Assembly: GCF_009769385.1 (NCBI RefSeq)
Contig: NZ_VKAB01000026.1
Coordinates: 1-64,000 of the forward strand
DNA: 64,000 nucleotides
DNA from: Saccharothrix deserti
GTDB lineage: Bacteria > Actinomycetota > Actinomycetes > Mycobacteriales > Pseudonocardiaceae
Direction of reading: 5' to 3'
Part shown: positions 7,913 through 15,672 of the stretch, in pieces
How positions within the stretch are numbered: the first letter of the stretch is position 1
Layout of the letters: the number at the start of each line of letters is the position of its first letter
Translations under genes and position numbers: made by a program
The notes under the pieces: generated by a model
What the model was told of the DNA's origin: nothing
What the model saw: the letters and a program-made list of their open reading frames with translations, nothing else
The model's database searches: none

Positions 7913-8920
7913 TCACAGCGTGGCCAGCTTCCGCCGGCGGCACAGCGCGATGAACACGGGCGCGCCGATGAACGCGGTGATGATGCCGACCTCCATCTCC
8001 TGCGGCGCGATGATCACCCGGCCGACGATGTCCGAGCCGAGCAGCAGGATCGGCGAGAGGACCGCGGAGAACGCCAGCACCCAGCGCTGATCGCTGCCGC
8101 CGATCATCCGGGCCACGTGCGGCACGGTCAGGCCGACGAACGAGATCGGCCCGGCGGCGGCGGTCGCGGCGCCCGCCATGAGCGTGACGGAGAGGACGCC
8201 GAACGCGCGGGTGCGGTTGACGTTCGCGCCCAGCGCCTTGCCGGTGTGGTCGCCGAGGGCCAGCACGTTGAGGTTCCGCGCGAGCAGGAACGCGATCAGG
8301 ATGCCGGGCAGCACGAACGGCGAGATCTGGCCGATGAGCTGGAAGTCGCGGCCGGCGAGCGAGCCGACGTTCCAGAACCGGAACGAGTCGAACGTGTGCG
8401 TGAAGAGCAGCAGGATCGCCGAGACGTAGGCGAGGAGAACGGCGGTCAGCGCCGCGCCGCTGAGCACCAGCCGGTCCGGTGTGGCCGTGCCCCGGCCGGC
8501 CGCGCCGAGCACGTAGACGACGGTCGCCGTGCCCGCCGCGCCGGCCAACGCGAACCAGACGTAGCCGGTGGGGCTGGTGATGCCGAAGAACGCGATGGCG
8601 GACACGATCGCCGCCGCCGCACCCATGTTCACGCCGAGCAGGCCGGGATCGGCGAGCGGGTTGCGGGTCAGCGCCTGCATCACCGCGCCGGACAGCCCGA
8701 GCGCCGCGCCGACCAGCAGGCCGAGGGCGGCCCGGGGGACGCGGACGTCGCGGACGATCGCCGCGTCGCCGGTGCCGTCGTCGGCGAGGAGGAGGGAGAA
8801 GGTGTCGGTGAACGGGATGCTCTTGGTGCCGATCCAGAGGCTGAGCAGGACGACCAGGCCCAGCACTCCGATCGACACCAGCAAGGCGCCCCCTCGCACC
8901 GCTTCGCGCGACACCCACAC
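7913..8920 (-). CDS. Ferric-siderophore ABC importer, permease (FecCD family)
   Basis: 335 residues and first gene of the importer operon. FecCD features include VRVPRAALGLLVGAALGLSGAVMQAL, TRNPLADPGLLGVNMGAA, LGANVNRTRAFGV and AAAGPISFVGLTVPHVARM. The GTG at 8918-8920 has its GGAGG site directly abutting it. The in-frame GTG two codons later (8912-8914) has better spacing (about 5 nt) and is probably the real start. The iron box 8932-8950 sits immediately upstream, overlapping the likely promoter or leader. No substrate-binding gene is in this operon; the lipoprotein at 35331-36338 is the obvious partner. Confidence 0.9.
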   Translation of the reverse strand: MWVSREAVRGGALLVSIGVLGLVVLLSLWIGTKSIPFTDTFSLLLADDGTGDAAIVRDVRVPRAALGLLVGAALGLSGAVMQALTRNPLADPGLLGVNMGAAAAIVSAIAFFGITSPTGYVWFALAGAAGTATVVYVLGAAGRGTATPDRLVLSGAALTAVLLAYVSAILLLFTHTFDSFRFWNVGSLAGRDFQLIGQISPFVLPGILIAFLLARNLNVLALGDHTGKALGANVNRTRAFGVLSVTLMAGAATAAAGPISFVGLTVPHVARMIGGSDQRWVLAFSAVLSPILLLGSDIVGRVIIAPQEMEVGIITAFIGAPVFIALCRRRKLATL

Positions 8921-8931
8921 CTCCCGGAAGT

Positions 8932-8950
8932 TTAGGTAAGGCTAACCGAC
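8932..8950. promoter_or_regulatory. Iron box (IdeR/DmdR/DtxR-type operator)
   Basis: TTAGGTAAGGCTAACCGAC closely matches the DtxR-family consensus TTAGGTTAGGCTAACCTAA. It lies between the divergent importer operon (start 8920 or 8914) and the hypothetical gene at 8962, close enough to control either or both. Iron-loaded regulator bound here would repress import. Confidence 0.8.
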
Positions 8951-8961
8951 ACTCTAGGCGA

Positions 8962-9525
8962 GTGGATCGTGCGGTTAGCCTCGGGCGCGTGGGCGAGGGA
9001 CGCACGGACGTGGGAGCTGACGCGGGAGTTGACGCGGAAGCGGATCGGTGGCGGCGGCTGGCGGCGCTGTTGCCACCGGATCGGGCGCGGGAGGTCGTCG
9101 ACTGCTGGGACATCGGCGAGCAGGAGGCCGGTTTGGACCGGCTGGTCTCGGGCCTGGTGGAGGGTGGGGTGGCGATCAGCGCGGACGACCACGCGCGGAT
9201 AGCGGTCACCGCGGAGGTCTGGGGCGTGCGGGAGGCCGTCGAACCGGTCCTGCGCCGATGCCGTTCGCGTGCCGGGGGCGATGTGCGGGTGATCGAGGAC
9301 GGCGAGGCGATGGGCGGTGAGCCGTTCGGCCTGGCGGATCTCGTCGTGGTCCCGTGGATCGCCTGCACCCGCTGTGGGCGGCTACTCGGCCGCGCCCACC
9401 GCCGCGAACCGTGGGGCGACCTGTCCTACCTGCCACTGCACTACGTGCTGTTCACACCGGTGCGACTGTTCGGCCCGGAGTCGGCCTGGGAGGCGTTCAC
9501 CGCCCTGACCGCCTGCGACCGGTAG
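8962..9525 (+). CDS. Hypothetical protein with a CxxC motif
   Basis: 187 residues, not recognised. An N-terminal helical, acidic portion (DRWRRLAALLPPDRAREVVDCWDIGEQEAGLDRLVSGLV) precedes a possible zinc or structural CTRCGRL motif near residue 132 and a hydrophobic PLHYVLFTPVRLFGPESAWEAF stretch. The start is GTG 8962 or GTG 8989; no clear ribosome binding site separates them. It is divergent from the iron importer across an iron box, so iron-responsive expression is possible. It does not resemble a known siderophore-reductase or esterase family. Confidence 0.6.
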   Translation: MDRAVSLGRVGEGRTDVGADAGVDAEADRWRRLAALLPPDRAREVVDCWDIGEQEAGLDRLVSGLVEGGVAISADDHARIAVTAEVWGVREAVEPVLRRCRSRAGGDVRVIEDGEAMGGEPFGLADLVVVPWIACTRCGRLLGRAHRREPWGDLSYLPLHYVLFTPVRLFGPESAWEAFTALTACDR

Positions 9526-10221
9526 TGCCGACGCCGCCTTCCGGACCACGGACGGCGGGCTTTGACGAAAACATCATCGGCCTGACGGTTCAGGTAGACT
9601 GGCTTTGACCAGCGCTTTTACCTGCCGATGCTGTACACGATCGGGTGATCATGGCCCGGGGACGTACGGAAAACACTGTTATCGGCCGACTCAAACGTCG
9701 GTTGAAACAACGAGGACCGCGACCAACCACCTCTGCCCCGCCGAAGCCGCTCAACCAGGACGCCGCGAAACCAGGCCCCACGGAACCAGGACGCCGCGGA
9801 CCCCAGGACACCGCCGACCGGTCCTGCGTGCCGGTCCTGCGTGGACAACACCGGCCGCGTGGCCGCGTTCCCGGCCGCAAGGCGCGCGGCATGGTGTGAG
9901 GTGAGGTGCCCGGCATGGTGGTGACCGAACTGGGCCACCCGGGACTGGGCCACCCCACCCGCGCCTCGGCCTGCCGTGCAGGCGGCCGGGCGCGTCAGGC
10001 GGCCGGGCGCGGTGGAGTCGCCGGCTCGGGAGTCGCCGGCTCGACAACTCGGCAAGGAGGGCGCGGGCAACCCCGAGATGCTCGCGTTCTCCGGCGGCGC
10101 TCCGGCGGCGCGAAGCCCGACCCGGTGCTGTGCCGGCCCGCCCCTGTGCCGGCCGGAGCAGCCGGAGCAGCCCCGGTGACCGGCACCGTCGAGCCTGGTC
10201 ACGTCAGCGTCAATGCCCTGG
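9526..10221. repeat. 696-bp gap filled with short direct duplications, no supported gene
   Basis: No frame here has protein-like composition or a credible start. The DNA instead shows many adjacent direct duplications of 8-20 bp: GGTCCTGCGTG near 9830, CTGGGCCACCC near 9943, GGCGGCCGGGCGCG near 9980, GTCGCCGGCTCG near 10017, CTCCGGCGGCG near 10090, CGGAGCAGC near 10155. A 20-bp copy of CCTGGTCACGTCAGCGTCAA starts at 10194 and again at 10217; the second copy contains the stop of the DUF1304 gene. The first 130 bp are more AT-rich and may hold a promoter. Confidence 0.6.
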
Positions 10222-10626
10222 TCACGTCAGCGTCAACGCGATGATCGCGACCAGTGGCGGGACGAGTTGGGCGATCGTGCCGACGACGCCGGCGCCCTTC
10301 GGGCGGCTCATCGCGAGCCGGTCCGACACGCCCAGACCGACGCCCGCCAACGCCATGAACCAGCACGTGTAGAGCACCAGTGCGCGGCCGATCGTCTCCT
10401 CGCCGGTGTTCGCCGCGATCAGGCCGATGACCGTCCCGGACGCCGGCAGCAGGTTGTAGATGCCCACGTTGAACGCCCACATCCGGACCGGCTCGACGTC
10501 CTCGCTCGGGACCTTGAACACGTCCCGGTGCACGCCGGGCCGCCGGAACAGCAGCGTCTCCCACGCGAACGCCAGCAGGTGCACCGCCACCGCCACCCCG
10601 GCGGCGACCTGCGCGACGACGTTCAC
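10222..10626 (-). CDS. DUF1304 small membrane protein
   Basis: 134 residues with four hydrophobic segments and the family phrases VAVHLLAFAWETLLFRRPGVHRDVF, WAFNVGIYNLLPA and CWFMALAGVGLG. Function is not established for the family; it is an inner-membrane protein. Its GTG start overlaps the stop of the upstream cupin gene by 4 bp (GTGA), so the two are translationally coupled. Its own stop lies within a 20-bp sequence duplicated just downstream. Confidence 0.85.
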   Translation of the reverse strand: MNVVAQVAAGVAVAVHLLAFAWETLLFRRPGVHRDVFKVPSEDVEPVRMWAFNVGIYNLLPASGTVIGLIAANTGEETIGRALVLYTCWFMALAGVGLGVSDRLAMSRPKGAGVVGTIAQLVPPLVAIIALTLT

Positions 10627-11075
10627 GACGGCCACTCCCCCACCGTGACCCCGTGCCGTGCGACCAGGTCCGGGAGCCGCGGAGCCACGTCCTCCAGCGG
10701 CGTGCCGGCGGGCACGGCCTGGTCGATGTCGCGGAAGAACCGGCCCAGCGCGTCGGTCAGGCTGATCGCCAGGAACTGCACGGACCGCGTGTGCACGGTG
10801 AACGTGTTCGAGGCCCCCGACGGGATGGCGATGGACGAACCGGGGCCCATGTCGTAGACCTCGCCGTCCACCAGCACGGCCATCCGACCGTGCAGCACGT
10901 AGTACGTCTTGGCCCACGGCTCGCGGTGCGGCGGCATGGTCGGGCCGCGTTGCGCGTCGACCTCGAACACTTCGTAGGCGCCGTCGGTGTGCACGGCGTC
11001 GACCTTGACGGTGATCTTGGCGTCCGGCGAGTTCAGCTCGATGCCGTCGCCGGCGGTGCTCAGGTGTGTCTTCAT
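10623..11075 (-). CDS. Cupin-domain protein
   Basis: 150 residues. A single conserved cupin barrel spans about residues 40-110: PPHREPWAKTYYVLHGRMAVLVDGEVYDMGPG, then IAIPSGASNTFTVHTRSVQFLAISL. The usual metal-binding HxH...E pattern is reduced (one His in PPHRE, Tyr in TYYVLHG), so metal binding is uncertain. It is first in a two-gene unit with DUF1304, and its ATG lies 88 bp from the divergent LuxR-type regulator, which probably controls it. Likely a small-molecule-binding or simple-enzyme protein; substrate unknown. Confidence 0.8.
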   Translation of the reverse strand: MKTHLSTAGDGIELNSPDAKITVKVDAVHTDGAYEVFEVDAQRGPTMPPHREPWAKTYYVLHGRMAVLVDGEVYDMGPGSSIAIPSGASNTFTVHTRSVQFLAISLTDALGRFFRDIDQAVPAGTPLEDVAPRLPDLVARHGVTVGEWPS

Positions 11076-11163
11076 GACCCGACGGTAGGAACCGTCCACC
11101 GGGCCCCTCCATCCCGGAAATGTGGGATGTCGGCACCCCCGGAACGGGGCGCATACTCCGTCC

Positions 11164-12195
11164 ATGTGGGAAGGTCGTGCGATCGGCGCGCGGCGTGAGA
11201 TCGCCGCACTCGCCTCGGCGGGCCTCGGGGTCGCCGAACTGCACCGGGCCGCCATCGACGTGGTCGAACGGGTCGTGCCCACCGAGCTGACCTGCTGGGC
11301 GTCGCTGGACCCGGACACCGCCGTGATCAGCTCGATGACCAGCGGCCCCACCAGCATCCCGGTCCAGTACGAGCCGTTGCTGGCCGGCTACGAGTACGGC
11401 GGGGCCGAGCCGCACACGTTCGCCGAGCTGGCCCGTCGCCCCGAACCGGTGGCGCTGCTGTCGGACGTGCCGCACCGGGACGTCGCGCACAGCGGTCGGC
11501 TCAACGAGGTGTGGCGTCCGCTCGGCCTCGGTCACGAGCTGCGCGCGGTGTTCCGGGTGGACGGCACGTGCTGGGGCGCGGCGGGCATGGTGCGGCGCGG
11601 TGACTTCACCGACCGGGAGACCGAGTTCGTCGCCTCCGTGGCGCCGGCGATCGCCGGCGCGACCAGGGTGGCGGTGCGGTGCGGGAACTACCGGTCCGGT
11701 GGTGAGCCGGCGATCGTGGTGGTCGGTCGGGACGGCGCGCAACGCGCGGCCACGTCCGCCGCCCGGTCGTGGCGGGAGGAGTTGGACGAGATCGCGCCCG
11801 GCCGGTTCGCGGTGATGTTGCGGGCCGTGGTGGTCGGCGCGCGGTCCAGCGGGTCCGGCACGTTCCGGGCCCGCGTGCGCGACGCGTCCGGCGGCTGGAT
11901 CCTGTTCCAGGCGAGCAGGTTGATCTCCGAGGACGACGACGAGACGGTGGTGACCGTCGAACGGGCGTCCGGCAGTGAGCTGCTCGGCCTGCTGTTGGCC
12001 GCCTACGGTCTCACGCCCCGTGAACGCGAGGTGTGCCACGAGGTCATCGCGGGACGTTCCACCTCGGACATCGCGGCCCGGCTCGTCATCTCCGCGCACA
12101 CCGTGCAGGACCACCTGAAGTCGGTGTTCGGCAAGGTCGACGTGCGCAGCCGGGGCGAGCTGGTCGCGCGGCTCCGGCCGGAGGAACACCGTTGA
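11164..12195 (+). CDS. LuxR-family transcriptional regulator with GAF-like sensor region
   Basis: 343 residues. The C-terminal LuxR HTH (about residues 279-340) is textbook: LTPREREVCHEVIAGRSTSDIAARL, then ISAHTVQDHLKSVFGKVDVRSRGEL. The N-terminal ~200 residues look like the GAF-type sensor of actinobacterial LuxR proteins that lack a receiver (LHRAAIDVVERVVPTELTCWASLDPDT; GRLNEVWRPLGLGHELRAVF). It is divergent from the cupin-DUF1304 unit, and regulation of that unit is the simplest hypothesis. ATG 11164 was chosen because the helix starts there and no better upstream site exists. Confidence 0.85.
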   Translation: MWEGRAIGARREIAALASAGLGVAELHRAAIDVVERVVPTELTCWASLDPDTAVISSMTSGPTSIPVQYEPLLAGYEYGGAEPHTFAELARRPEPVALLSDVPHRDVAHSGRLNEVWRPLGLGHELRAVFRVDGTCWGAAGMVRRGDFTDRETEFVASVAPAIAGATRVAVRCGNYRSGGEPAIVVVGRDGAQRAATSAARSWREELDEIAPGRFAVMLRAVVVGARSSGSGTFRARVRDASGGWILFQASRLISEDDDETVVTVERASGSELLGLLLAAYGLTPREREVCHEVIAGRSTSDIAARLVISAHTVQDHLKSVFGKVDVRSRGELVARLRPEEHR

Positions 12196-12198
12196 CCA

Positions 12199-12229
12199 CA
12201 CGCCCCCGCAGCCCGGCCGCGGGGGCGTG
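12199..12229. terminator. Bidirectional hairpin between convergent genes
   Basis: Perfect 11-bp inverted repeat CACGCCCCCGC / GCGGGGGCGTG with a 9-nt loop, lying between the LuxR stop (12195) and the stop of the convergent secreted-protein gene (12236). No T tract on either side. Confidence 0.7.
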
Positions 12230-12235
12230 CCCAGG

Positions 12236-12958
12236 TCATGAGGTGCGGGTCGTGCGTTCTTCGGTGAGGGTGATCTGGCCGGTGACGTAGTGGCTGTAGA
12301 CGCCGAAGTCCATCGGCCTGCCCACCGGCGTGTCGGTCTCGGCGAAGCTGCGCCCGTCGTGACGCCCGCCGAACGTCACCGTGAACGCCCGCGTGACCGC
12401 CCGGTCCTGCGGCGGCACCGCGCTCGGCGGGAAGATCTCGTCCGAGCCCCACGTGTACCGGTCGCGGTACGGGTGGGAGACGCGTTCGAACGTGTTCTCC
12501 AGGATCGTGCCCGTCGCCGGGATCGTGATGAGCACGCCGCGCGTCCCGTCGGCGAAGGCGGCGTTGAACACGGCGACGTCGGCCGATCCGGTCGGGTAGA
12601 GCTCGGCCGTGCCGCCGCCGACCCGTGAGCCCGCCGGGCAGGCCCCGACGCCGTCCCGCTCGATCGTCGTGCGGTCGCAGGTCGGGAACGCGGTGGTGTT
12701 GAAGCGGACCGAGTCGTCGAACAGGAACACGAACCGGCGCGGCGCGGCGGGCTTCTCCCCCGACTCGGTCCAGCGGCGGGTCTTGAACTCCAGCAGGACG
12801 CCCTTGCCGCCGTCCGTGGTGACGTCGACCGCGCCGTCCTCGATGTTCGTCGGGCCGGGCACGTCCGGCTGGTGGGGCAGTCGCGGGCCGGCGGGCGCCG
12901 GGTCCGCGATCGGACAGGCGAGCGTGGCGATCAGCAGCGTGCTCAGGACGAATCCCAT
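12236..12958 (-). CDS. Secreted hypothetical protein
   Basis: 240 residues with a short signal peptide (MGFVLSTLLIATLACPIADPAPAG). The Cys at about residue 15 could be a lipobox variant (TLAC). The mature part is beta-rich with two conserved-looking Cys in FPTCDRTTIERDGVGACPAGS and phrases such as RRFVFLFDDSVRFN and GVLITIPATGTILENTF. The family is seen as putative secreted proteins in actinomycetes; function unknown. The ATG follows GGGGAGG at good spacing. It is divergent from the ArsR-type regulator, 102 bp apart. Confidence 0.7.
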   Translation of the reverse strand: MGFVLSTLLIATLACPIADPAPAGPRLPHQPDVPGPTNIEDGAVDVTTDGGKGVLLEFKTRRWTESGEKPAAPRRFVFLFDDSVRFNTTAFPTCDRTTIERDGVGACPAGSRVGGGTAELYPTGSADVAVFNAAFADGTRGVLITIPATGTILENTFERVSHPYRDRYTWGSDEIFPPSAVPPQDRAVTRAFTVTFGGRHDGRSFAETDTPVGRPMDFGVYSHYVTGQITLTEERTTRTS

Positions 12959-13060
12959 GGTTGGCCTCCCCTGGGGTGTCTTTTCGAGACCTCTCTAAGA
13001 GACCAGGCAGGACGTAGACTTTTCGTTAAGTGTCGAATAGAGCTGAGAGGACTGCCGGGA

Positions 13061-13375
13061 ATGGGGTTGGGCCGTTGGGTGCCGCTGAGCCACCCGGACA
13101 TCGCCGACGTCCGACTGGACGACGTGCTGCGCGCGCTCGCCGACCCACACCGGCGGGCGATCGTCCGGCTGCTGATCGCCGAGGGCGACCGCCCGTGCGG
13201 CACGTTCGGCCTGCCGGTCGCGGCCTCGACGCTCAGCCACCACTTCCGGGCGCTGCGGCAGGCCGGGATCATCCGGCAGTGGGACGAGGGGCGGCAGCGG
13301 ATGAACACGCTGCGGCTGGACGAGCTGGACGCCCGGTTCCCCGGCCTGGTCGCCAAGGTGCTCGACGCGGACTGA
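13061..13375 (+). CDS. ArsR-family HTH regulator
   Basis: 104 residues, mostly a winged helix: LDDVLRALADPHRRAIVRLLIAEG, then AASTLSHHFRALRQAGIIRQWDEGRQRMNTLRLDELDARFPG. No metal-binding Cys pair is present (the only Cys is in RPCGTFG), so it is probably not a metal sensor; the SHHFRALRQAGII pattern fits the subgroup that responds to other signals. Divergent from the secreted protein gene, which is its likely target. Confidence 0.85.
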   Translation: MGLGRWVPLSHPDIADVRLDDVLRALADPHRRAIVRLLIAEGDRPCGTFGLPVAASTLSHHFRALRQAGIIRQWDEGRQRMNTLRLDELDARFPGLVAKVLDAD

Positions 13376-13421
13376 CCCGGCCGGGTCACTGGCCGCGCGC
13401 AACCTGGCTGGGCGAACCCGT

Positions 13422-14216
13422 TCAGCCGGCGTCCAGGGGATGACGTGCCAGGAACGACAGCACCGCCGCGCTCGCCTGCTCGCGGAACTCCTCGAAATAG
13501 GCGTGGCGGGCGCCGTCGATGACGGACACCTCGGCACCGGGGATGCGGCTCGCGATGCGCTCGGCGTTGCCCACCGGGCAGAACAGGTCCGCCGAACCGT
13601 GCAGCACCAACGTCGGCGCGCGGATCCGCCCCAGCTCGTCCCAGGCGTCGTGGCCTTCACTGGCACGCCGATGCCCCCGCCGGGCGGACGGCGACATGCC
13701 GCGAGCCCCGAGGACGTGGAACGGACCGGAGTGCGCCCGTGCGTACTCGGGCGTGAACATCAAGTCCACCAGCGCTTCCCGGACCTGCGCAGGGGCTCCC
13801 CTGAGCGGCCGCACGACGTCCCGCTCGGCGACAAGGCCGCCCTCCCCGCCCGGCGAGGTGCACCCGAGCACCAGCGCGCCCACCCGGTCGGGATGGTCGA
13901 CCGCCACCCACTGGGCGACCTTCCCGCCCATCGACGTGCCGTAGACGTGGGCTTTCCCGACACCCAGAGCGTCCAGAACGGCCACCACGTCGGCGGCGAA
14001 CCGACGGGTGTCGTACCGGCCGTCCCTCGGCTCGTCACTGCCCCCGGTCCCGACCGCGTCCACCGCGATGGTCCGGTGGTGCGCCGCGAAATCGCCGCGG
14101 ATCGGGTCCCACCAACCCCGGGAGTTCGCCTGACCCGCGAGCAGCACCACCGGCTCACCGGCACCGATGTCGTCGAACGCGATCCTCGTGCCATCGGTGG
14201 CTTCTGCGCACGGCAT
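13422..14216 (-). CDS. Alpha/beta hydrolase
   Basis: 264 residues from ATG 14214-14216; an in-frame ATG at 14255 would add 13. The fold is complete. The nucleophile elbow is GTSMGG, the oxyanion-region GAGEPVVLLAGQ precedes it, the acid lies in VLHGSADLFCPV, and the catalytic His is in GARHAYFEEF near residue 245. Such proteins include esterases, epoxide hydrolases and C-C hydrolases; substrate cannot be read. It stands alone, with convergent ArsR on one side and divergent oxidoreductase on the other. Confidence 0.85.
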   Translation of the reverse strand: MPCAEATDGTRIAFDDIGAGEPVVLLAGQANSRGWWDPIRGDFAAHHRTIAVDAVGTGGSDEPRDGRYDTRRFAADVVAVLDALGVGKAHVYGTSMGGKVAQWVAVDHPDRVGALVLGCTSPGGEGGLVAERDVVRPLRGAPAQVREALVDLMFTPEYARAHSGPFHVLGARGMSPSARRGHRRASEGHDAWDELGRIRAPTLVLHGSADLFCPVGNAERIASRIPGAEVSVIDGARHAYFEEFREQASAAVLSFLARHPLDAG

Positions 14217-14435
14217 GACTGGACAAACACCCCAAAGGTCCACACTGGACTTCACCGGTCCGGGCCAGCCTAATGCCCTCCGCCGAACGTCCGCCCATGC
14301 CGATCGGGCATACCGCCATCAGGTCCGGTGCACGACCACGTAACGTGCTACCCGGGAACCGAGGTCGCGCGACCGGCGTGTGCTGCACGTGTGGCTCACC
14401 GACAAGGGCCGCGCGATGCCAGAGGAGACGTCGTC

Positions 14436-15341
14436 GTGAAAGCCGTTGTGCTGAGCCGGTTCGGCGGGCCGGAAGAGCTGGTCCTGACCGACGCGGAGCG
14501 CCCCGAACCCGGTCCCGGCCAGGTGCGGGTCGAGGTGCGGGCGGCCGGGGTGAACCGGTTCGACGTGAAGGTCCGCTCGGGCATCATGGAGTCCGTCTTC
14601 AGGACGCCGTTGCCGACGATCCTGGGTTCCGAGGTCGCGGGCGTGGTCGACGCGCTCGGCCCGGACGTCACCGGCGTGTCGGTCGGCGACCACGTGTTCG
14701 GCTGGGCGGACACCGGTTCGTACGCCGAGTACGCGTTGGCCTCCACGTTCGCGCCCAAGCCGGAAGCGCTGTCGTGGGAGCACGCCGTGGCCCTGCCCAC
14801 AGCCGCCGAGACCGCCGACCGCGTGCTGGACCTGCTGGACGTCCGGCCCGGTGAGACGCTGCTCGTCCACGGCGCCGCGGGCAGTGTCGGCACGATGGCC
14901 GTGCAGTTGGCGTTGTCGGCCGGTGTGCGCGTCATCGGCACCGCCGGCCCGGACAACCAGGAGCACGTCGCCGCACTCGGCGCCACGCCGACCACGTATG
15001 GCGAAGGCCTGGTGGAACGGGTGCGCGCGCTGGCCCCCGAGGGCATCGACGCGGTGTTCGACGTGGCGGGCAAGGGCGCGCTGCCGGCGTCGATCGAACT
15101 GCGCGGCGGCACCGACCGCATCGTCACCATCGCCGACGGTGCCGCCGGCGAGTACGGCGTGGTGTTCTCGTCCACGCCGAGCAAGCGGTCACCCGAGCGC
15201 CTGGCCGAACTCGCGGACCTCGCCGCGCGGGGCGAGCTCGTCATCGCCGTGGGCGGCACGTTCCCGCTGGCCGACGCCGCCGAGGCGCACCGCGTCAGCG
15301 CCTCGGGTCACGGGCGCGGGAAGCTCGTGCTGACGGCGTGA
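14436..15341 (+). CDS. Zinc-independent MDR-family NADP-dependent oxidoreductase (quinone reductase-like)
   Basis: 301 residues. GroES-like N-terminal domain (KAVVLSRFGGPEELVLTD, PGQVRVEVRAAGVNRFDVKVRSG) followed by a Rossmann domain (GETLLVHGAAGSVGTMAVQLAL). The catalytic zinc Cys/His set is absent, placing it with the quinone oxidoreductases. GTG 14436 follows AGAGGAG at ideal spacing. The stop overlaps the possible GTG of the next small frame. Confidence 0.88.
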   Translation: MKAVVLSRFGGPEELVLTDAERPEPGPGQVRVEVRAAGVNRFDVKVRSGIMESVFRTPLPTILGSEVAGVVDALGPDVTGVSVGDHVFGWADTGSYAEYALASTFAPKPEALSWEHAVALPTAAETADRVLDLLDVRPGETLLVHGAAGSVGTMAVQLALSAGVRVIGTAGPDNQEHVAALGATPTTYGEGLVERVRALAPEGIDAVFDVAGKGALPASIELRGGTDRIVTIADGAAGEYGVVFSSTPSKRSPERLAELADLAARGELVIAVGGTFPLADAAEAHRVSASGHGRGKLVLTA

Positions 15342-15612
15342 ACGACCGGGAACGCCGCCTGACGGCCACCGAGATCGACCGGACCACGTCCGAGGGCGCG
15401 GAGTTTCCGTCGAAGTCGCGGGAACTCGGCACCGTGGACGGGTTGCGGCTCGTCGCGAGCGGCGTCGAGCTCACGGCTTGGAGGGCGGGCACGGCGGTGT
15501 GGCGGCACCGGTGCGGTGCGAAGCCGCGGACCGCGCACGTGAGCGCGCTCCGGACTTGCCGCTCGTCTACACCACGCACCGCGTGCGTTACGCGCTGAAG
15601 GACACCGCCTGA
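15338..15612 (+). pseudogene. Small hypothetical protein, probably frameshifted
   Basis: GTG 15338 overlaps the stop of the oxidoreductase gene and opens a frame of 86 codons. Its first ~65 residues look like protein (RLTATEIDRTTSEGAEFPS, VDGLRLVASGVELTAWRAG), but its end is Arg/Ser-rich nonsense. In the next frame the same DNA gives a sensible ending, ERAPDLPLVYTTHRVRYALKDTA, stopping at 15610-15612. One frameshift near 15535-15550 would join them into a ~90-residue protein. Family not recognised. Confidence 0.45.
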
Positions 15613-15672
15613 GCCGAACAGCTCCGGACACCGACGGGGGCGCTCTCGGCCCGGTTCGGTAACGTGCCCGCG

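Noticed and set aside
9645..9899. An 84-codon basic frame (MIMARGRTENTVIGRLKRRL...)
   Set aside because: Only the first ~25 codons look protein-like; the rest is Arg/Pro-rich and built from the short duplications. No ribosome binding site or family support.
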